Below are positions 5,632-9,744 of a DNA stretch of 9,744 nt, piece by piece. Position 1 is the stretch's first letter. Every line of letters begins with the position of its first letter. The stretch comes from an uncultured Clostridia bacterium (GTDB lineage Bacteria; Bacillota; Clostridia; Lachnospirales; Anaerotignaceae), in contig CATZIM010000048.1 in the NCBI GenBank assembly GCA_958420075.1, positions 1 to 9,744 of the forward strand, in the 5' to 3' direction. The position numbers and the translations under genes are program-made. The notes under the pieces were generated by a model. The model saw nothing but the letters and a program-made list of their open reading frames with translations, did no database searches and had not been told where the DNA came from.

Positions 5632-6895
5632 GGACTTTCCCTCCTTCCTGCACATTTGCCGTCAGTTCCACATCAATGCCCATTTCCGTCAGCTGTCTGA
5701 AAAAATGACGCTGTACGGAGGTATCCACGAAAGGCGCGGAAAATCCCATGGTAAGCCGATCTCCATAGGAGCAGAGGCATACCTGCATCCGCTTGGTGCT
5801 GACAAATACGCCGAACTGCCGCAGATAAGGCGCCATTTCTTCCGGCATATCCACACGGCCAATATTGGAAAAAGCCATGGTGATTTCCCTTGCGGCTACC
5901 CGGTGGGCGATGTTCAGACTGATGTCCTTCAAAAACAAAGGCACCATACGAGTCAACAGGTTATGCTCCAAAGCACAGAGGTCATTGAGCCTGCCCTTGA
6001 CTTTTTCCTCCGTCAGTTCTTTGGCAAAGCCTTCTTTGACGGCGGCAATAACAGAAGCGAAATCATCTGGATTTTTCCCGAAATCATAGCCCACCGTAAT
6101 GACAGAGAAAAAGTTTCTGGCGGATTCCGACGGGAAATAATTCCGAAGGTTTACAGGCACCGACAGATTTACGGGATATTTCTCCGCCCGTTTTGGCATC
6201 TGGGCATGGATAGCCCTGAGCAGCACACTGCAAAGAAATATGCTGGCTGTGGTGCCGTATTCGTGGGATTTTTGTAATATCTGGGATGCTGACGCTGTCC
6301 CTTCAATGACACGAATCTGATGATCCGGCAGACGAATGCCGGAAATCCGATAAGCCCGTTTGACTTTCTGTTTCTCATATTTTTTCTTCCCTGTGTAATA
6401 CCGGGCGAAACTGTCGCTCATGCGCTCCGGCACAGGCACCGCGTTACGAAGTGCCTCATGGGAAAGAACGCCTTCCCCATATACCTGCTTGATGTAGTGG
6501 ATGGTCAACATCCGCAGAAACGCCAATGCTCCCGTCCCATCTGTCAGGGAATGGTATACCTCCAGATTGATGCGGCACCGATAATAGGTCACGGAAAAGA
6601 GCAGTCCATGGCGGTCAGGATGGTACAGCTTACTGCATGGGGGCAGATGTTCCTGCCGCACCACTGGCTTTTCCCGACTTTCTTCATAAAAATACCAGAA
6701 CAGCCCCCGTCGCAGGGAATAGCGGTAAAAAGGAAAAAATTCCAGTGTTTCTTCCAATGCTGCCTGCAAGGGTGCTTCCTGCACCATTTCCGTCAGTTCA
6801 CAGGTGAAACGGAAAACCTTTGTATCTTCTCTGCTTGTGGTGGACGGAAATATCTTTGCAGCGTTTTCCAGCCTGCTCCACTTTGCATCACTCAC
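5618..6895 (-). CDS. Alcohol acetyltransferase / condensation-like acyltransferase
   Basis: This 425-residue protein belongs to the HxxxDG acyltransferase superfamily (chloramphenicol acetyltransferase/condensation-domain fold). The catalytic motif is HSLTDG, with His115, Asp119 and Gly120, followed by a hydrophobic helix (TGALAFLRML). The second half has the expected VPVNLRNYFPSESARNFFSV region (about residue 245) and an ITMAFSNIGRVD segment, typical of alcohol-acetyltransferase-like proteins and PapA-like acyltransferases. It probably transfers an acyl group from CoA or a carrier protein to a hydroxyl group; the substrate is unknown. The GTG start overlaps the hydrolase stop (GTGA, 6892-6895), with AAGGAGGAG 6 nt upstream. 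It sits between a hydrolase and a membrane-protein gene, which suggests synthesis or remodelling of a membrane ester. Confidence 0.82.
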   Translation of the reverse strand: MSDAKWSRLENAAKIFPSTTSREDTKVFRFTCELTEMVQEAPLQAALEETLEFFPFYRYSLRRGLFWYFYEESREKPVVRQEHLPPCSKLYHPDRHGLLFSVTYYRCRINLEVYHSLTDGTGALAFLRMLTIHYIKQVYGEGVLSHEALRNAVPVPERMSDSFARYYTGKKKYEKQKVKRAYRISGIRLPDHQIRVIEGTASASQILQKSHEYGTTASIFLCSVLLRAIHAQMPKRAEKYPVNLSVPVNLRNYFPSESARNFFSVITVGYDFGKNPDDFASVIAAVKEGFAKELTEEKVKGRLNDLCALEHNLLTRMVPLFLKDISLNIAHRVAAREITMAFSNIGRVDMPEEMAPYLRQFGVFVSTKRMQVCLCSYGDRLTMGFSAPFVDTSVQRHFFRQLTEMGIDVELTANVQEGGKVHADL

Positions 6896-7830
6896 AAAGG
6901 CTCTCCTCCTTTCAGGAATTGCTGTATCCAGCGATAGCTTTCCTGCACCGCTTCAAACCGCGGCGGCAGTGAAAAATATCCATGGAGCCCATCGGCAATA
7001 CGTACCACTGTCACGTCGTTTCCCGCCCGCTGCAATTCCGCACCATAGGCTTCCCCTTCATCCCTGAGGGGGTCAAATTCCGCCGTCAGAATAAGGGTAC
7101 GGGGCTGATTGGTAAAGTCCTCCGCCAAAAGGGGCGCAAAATAAGGATTTTGCCGATCTGCCGGAGAGGACTCATACAATTCCATATAGTCGCAGACCCG
7201 TTTAGAGGTCAAAAGATAATCCGTGCCATTTTCCACCACAGAAGGGAAAGGCGATGCAGGCGTATGGTCATTGAATGTGGCAGGATACAGCAAAATCTGC
7301 TGTTTTACCTCAAATTCTCCCCGATCTCTTGCCATTTGAGATACCACTGCCGCCAGATTGCCGCCGGCAGAATCGCCCATAAGGGTGATTTCCTCCGGTT
7401 TCGCCGAAAAAGGAAAACCATCACAGAACAATGTTTTTGCCACATGATAGCAATCCTCCGGCGCTGCCGGGAATTTATGCTCCGGCGCCAGACGATAATC
7501 CACAGAAATGACCACCGATTCCAATATCTGCGCCATGGAAGCGCATACCTTCGTATAGCTGTTGATGTCCCCAACGACCCAGCCGCCGCCGTGGAAAAAG
7601 AGAATCACAGGGGGCTCCAGCACTTCTTTGTCATTGGGAAAAAACAGCCGCACAGGCACACTGGTCTTGCCAAAAGGCACCCGCCAGTCTTGAAAAAGAT
7701 TTTTCTCCGGTGAAAGCTGGGCGGAACGAATCCCCTCCAGCCGCCGTTTGATCTTATATGTTTTTTTCACATCCAAGTCCGGATAAGACAGCGCTTTCAG
7801 CGCCGCATGCATCACTTTATTGATTTCCAA
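6892..7830 (-). CDS. Alpha/beta hydrolase, HSL-type carboxylesterase
   Basis: This is a hormone-sensitive-lipase-type esterase. It has the oxyanion motif HGGGW and the nucleophile elbow GDSAGG, plus the FDPLRDEG acid and DGLHGYF histidine boxes. Counted from the longer TTG at 7857 these are at about 89-93, Ser163, Asp262 and His292; subtract nine for the chosen start. That start is TTG at 7830, because AAGGGGGGAG lies just 6 nt upstream. The upstream TTG at 7857 has no such signal and would overlap the preceding gene. The stop codon of the small membrane protein gene lies in this Shine-Dalgarno sequence, so translation is coupled. No signal peptide is seen, so it should be cytoplasmic. It hydrolyses short to medium acyl esters in this family; here it may trim or supply the substrate of the neighbouring acyltransferase (inference). 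Confidence 0.9.
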   Translation of the reverse strand: MEINKVMHAALKALSYPDLDVKKTYKIKRRLEGIRSAQLSPEKNLFQDWRVPFGKTSVPVRLFFPNDKEVLEPPVILFFHGGGWVVGDINSYTKVCASMAQILESVVISVDYRLAPEHKFPAAPEDCYHVAKTLFCDGFPFSAKPEEITLMGDSAGGNLAAVVSQMARDRGEFEVKQQILLYPATFNDHTPASPFPSVVENGTDYLLTSKRVCDYMELYESSPADRQNPYFAPLLAEDFTNQPRTLILTAEFDPLRDEGEAYGAELQRAGNDVTVVRIADGLHGYFSLPPRFEAVQESYRWIQQFLKGGEPL

Positions 7831-7844
7831 AGGTTTCTCCCCCC

Positions 7845-8039
7845 TTAGCTTCCCCAAATACCTTTTATGATAAATACCACAAGGGCTATAATACCAGCCG
7901 CACGATATGCCATAAGCATGGCATCCTTTGGCTCTGCATTTTCGCTGAAATTACCGTAAAATATATCCCAAATCTTTTTTGGGAAAAAGACCATGACTGC
8001 CGCAAAAACGACGTATACAATCTTCATCACCAAAAGCAT
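7845..8039 (-). CDS. Small membrane protein (DUF6199-like)
   Basis: This 64-residue protein has two hydrophobic segments, about residues 3-19 and 47-60, separated by a polar stretch containing FFPKKIWDIFYGNFSENAEP. The pattern PKK-W followed by NAEP and an R-A-x-G segment before the second helix resembles the DUF6199 family. That is a tentative match from memory. The ATG at 8039 is preceded by AAGGGGG about 7 nt away, and the gene starts 12 bases after the AraC stop. No function is known. Its place in the operon suggests a small accessory membrane component. Confidence 0.72.
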   Translation of the reverse strand: MLLVMKIVYVVFAAVMVFFPKKIWDIFYGNFSENAEPKDAMLMAYRAAGIIALVVFIIKGIWGS

Positions 8040-8051
8040 TTTCCTTCCCCC

Positions 8052-8948
8052 TTAAATTTTCCCTTTCCGATAAGCGCTTGGTGTAATGGAAAAATATTTG
8101 CGGAAGGTCTGTGCAAAATGACTAGGGCTGTCAAAACCGCAGCGCATGCCCACTTCCGCCACCGGCAGATTGGTTTCCCGCAGTAAAAGAGCCGCCTGAG
8201 AAATACGATACCGCAAAAGATACTGCAAAGGGGAAATGCCGATGGTGCGATGGAAGCACCGCAGACATTCCCGCTCCCCGATGTTTGCCGCTTTGGCAAT
8301 CTGTGCCAAATCCAAAGGTTCGTTATATTCTTTCTGAATCAGTTCCAGCATGCTCTTCAGCCGCTGGGCATCCATGGTTTTCCGGCTGTTTCCGCCTTCC
8401 ACAGGCTTTGTATGGGCATAGAGATTCCGCCACAAGCGTCCCAGCGTATCCCGCACATCCCATTCATAGCCTTCTTCTTTTTTCTCCAGAAAGCGGACAA
8501 TTTCCTTGATTTCCGCCAGCATTTCTTTCTGCCATTCTTCCGCTCCTGTCAAAGGCAGCCCTTTGATGCCGCCATAAGCCAGCAGAGGAGCAATATATTT
8601 TTTCTGAAAAACCGTATCCTGTCCGCCGCTGATGAGCCGGGTATGGAATACAGCAGAGCGGATTTTGCCGCCCTCGCCTGCCGCCAGTATGCTATGGAGC
8701 ACATTGGCATGGATGAAAGCCCCTTCGCCTTTGGAAAGGGTCCAGCGCATGTCCGGCAGGAATACTTCCACACTGCCTTCCGTTACATATAATATTTCCG
8801 TTTCTTCGTGCCAATGCCAGGCAACGCCGCCTTTTTCGCCGCTGCGAATCTGGGTATCATAGCCGCCGCAGGGAAAATCCGCCGTGCCATGGGGACGCAG
8901 TTCCATTTGTCTGGGATTGACGTTTACATCACAGGCATCCAATGACAT
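8052..8948 (-). CDS. AraC-family transcriptional regulator with cupin sensor domain
   Basis: This 298-residue protein has an N-terminal cupin fold (His45, His47 and Glu49 in HWHEETEILYVTEGS, and the second cupin histidine near HANVLHSI, residues 80-87). Its C-terminal AraC double helix-turn-helix runs from about 200 to 295. The first helix-turn-helix is in DLAQIAKAANIGERECLRCF; the second is in VAEVGMRCGFDSPSHFAQTF, followed by the conserved FRKYFSITPSAYRK end. The ATG at 8948 is preceded by AGGAGGGG. It is the first gene of the operon and lies divergent to an MFS transporter gene, so it likely controls both units and itself in response to a small ligand bound by the cupin. The ligand cannot be told from sequence. 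Confidence 0.92.
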   Translation of the reverse strand: MSLDACDVNVNPRQMELRPHGTADFPCGGYDTQIRSGEKGGVAWHWHEETEILYVTEGSVEVFLPDMRWTLSKGEGAFIHANVLHSILAAGEGGKIRSAVFHTRLISGGQDTVFQKKYIAPLLAYGGIKGLPLTGAEEWQKEMLAEIKEIVRFLEKKEEGYEWDVRDTLGRLWRNLYAHTKPVEGGNSRKTMDAQRLKSMLELIQKEYNEPLDLAQIAKAANIGERECLRCFHRTIGISPLQYLLRYRISQAALLLRETNLPVAEVGMRCGFDSPSHFAQTFRKYFSITPSAYRKGKI

Positions 8949-8974
8949 ACTACCCCTCCTGTCCGTTTTTTTAT

Positions 8975-9003
8975 AGTATACGTCTATATATTGATTGCAT
9001 CAA
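8975..9003 (-). promoter_or_regulatory. Sigma-A promoter of the AraC-led operon
   Basis: On the minus strand TTGATG (8998-9003) and TATACT (8975-8980) are separated by 17 bp, an optimal arrangement. The start of transcription would fall about 20 bases upstream of the Shine-Dalgarno sequence of the regulator gene. No equally strong promoter was found elsewhere in the operon, so all five genes are probably read from here. Confidence 0.75.
8991..9003. promoter_or_regulatory. Short dyad over the -35 region, possible operator
   Basis: TTGAT-TGC-ATCAA is a perfect 5-bp dyad covering the -35 element of the AraC promoter and lying in the divergent region before the MFS gene. It could be a repressor or regulator site shared by both units. 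AraC proteins often bind direct repeats, so this assignment is speculative. Confidence 0.35.
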
Positions 9004-9091
9004 GCTTTTTCCGGCGGTATTTTAATAGAGTATAAATTTTTGCGTATGTTTTCCCAAAAAAGACAACCTATTTACTTTTTGGAGGTATTTT

Positions 9092-9744
9092 ATGTTTTCA
9101 CTGCTTCTGGCACTGATTTATGTATCGTTTATTTCACTGGGGCTGCCGGATTCTCTTCTGGGTTCCGCGTGGCCGCAAATGCAGGAAAGTCTGGGGATTT
9201 TCCTTTCTCTGGGCGGCGTCATTTCCTTTATCATTACCGCCAGCACCATTCTGTCCAGCCTTATGAGCCATCGGGTCATCCAGCGGTTCGGCACAGGCAG
9301 CATCACCATGTGCAGCGTTGCCATGACTGCCCTTGCCCTTTTTGGTTTTTCCCTTTCCAATAGCTTCTTTGCCCTCTGCCTTTGGGCAATTCCCTACGGG
9401 CTGGGGGCTGGCTCCGTAGACGCTGCCCTGAACAACTTCGTCGCCCTCCACTGCAAAGCAAAGCACATGAGCTGGCTCCACTGTTTCTGGGGCATCGGTG
9501 CCACAGGCGGGCCTTACATCATGGGTTTATGTCTGAGCCGCGGCATGGGCTGGCAGGCAGGCTATCGCACCATTTCCTTCCTGCAAATGGCATTGACTCT
9601 CATCCTGCTTCTGTCCCTGCCTTTGTGGAAAAAACAGGAACTGCCCCTTTCCGGCGGCGAAACGGTTCGTCCACAAACACCCCAGTGGGGGAAATTGCTG
9701 AAACGTCCCGGCGTTAAAGCCGCTCTGACGGCGTTTTTCTTCTA
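9092..9744 (+). CDS. MFS transporter, FucP-like group (3' end outside window)
   Basis: The ATG at 9092 follows GGAGG (9081-9085) with a 6-nt spacer, and the frame stays open to the right edge (217 codons). The N-terminus reads MFSLLLALIYVSFISLG, then GLPDSLLGSAWP (17-28), a signature I associate with Clostridia MFS permeases of the fucose-permease-like group. A basic loop SHRVIQRFGTG (59-69) between the second and third helices resembles MFS motif A. About six transmembrane segments are present, so the visible part is roughly the N-terminal half of a 12-helix transporter. It is divergent from the AraC regulator gene. The substrate is unknown; co-regulation with the esterase/acyltransferase operon is plausible but not shown. 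Confidence 0.88.
   Translation, partial: MFSLLLALIYVSFISLGLPDSLLGSAWPQMQESLGIFLSLGGVISFIITASTILSSLMSHRVIQRFGTGSITMCSVAMTALALFGFSLSNSFFALCLWAIPYGLGAGSVDAALNNFVALHCKAKHMSWLHCFWGIGATGGPYIMGLCLSRGMGWQAGYRTISFLQMALTLILLLSLPLWKKQELPLSGGETVRPQTPQWGKLLKRPGVKAALTAFFF

Noticed and set aside
7831..7857. Upstream TTG start for the alpha/beta hydrolase
   Set aside because: It has no ribosome-binding site and would overlap the preceding gene. The strong AAGGGGGGAG lies inside this extension and points to the TTG at 7830.

Overview
The window looks like chromosomal DNA of a low-to-moderate GC Gram-positive anaerobe, most plausibly a gut Clostridia/Lachnospiraceae-type Firmicute. The reasons are strong purine-rich Shine-Dalgarno sequences before most genes, GTG and TTG starts, rho-independent terminators, and a secreted protein built from InlB-B/SHIRT-like beta modules. 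The family placement is an inference from gene style. Almost everything is on the minus strand, apart from an MFS transporter gene at the right edge. No rRNA, tRNA, CRISPR array or insertion sequence was seen.

Left half (1-4739), read leftward on the minus strand: an intact tyrosine recombinase (4739-3897), a 279-bp segment bounded by 28-bp near-perfect inverted repeats (3625-3652 and 3876-3903), a second recombinase paralogue that has lost every catalytic residue (3613-2771), a leader of about 330 bp rich in hairpins, and the start of a large secreted repeat protein (2440 to beyond position 1). The inverted repeats abut or overlap the ends of the two recombinase genes. Inside the segment are two good sigma-A promoters, both pointing right in this copy (away from the degenerate recombinase and the surface protein), and a long stem-loop with a T-run that would stop leftward transcription. 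I read this as a phase-variation cassette (inverton) captured in its OFF orientation. The active recombinase would flip the segment, and the other orientation would transcribe the degenerate recombinase and the secreted protein. This is the most interesting system in the window. The architecture is seen directly; switching itself is inferred.

Right half (4841-9744): a tight minus-strand operon ending in a strong terminator. It encodes an AraC-family regulator with a cupin sensor domain, a 64-residue membrane protein, an HSL-type alpha/beta hydrolase, an HxxxDG acyltransferase of the alcohol-acetyltransferase/condensation-like superfamily, and a zinc-ribbon polytopic membrane protein (DUF6320-like). 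The last three are translationally coupled (stop/start overlaps or stop codons in Shine-Dalgarno sequences) and probably act together on an ester or acyl-lipid substrate that I cannot identify. The AraC gene has a clear promoter containing a short dyad. It is divergent from a plus-strand MFS transporter gene that runs off the right edge.
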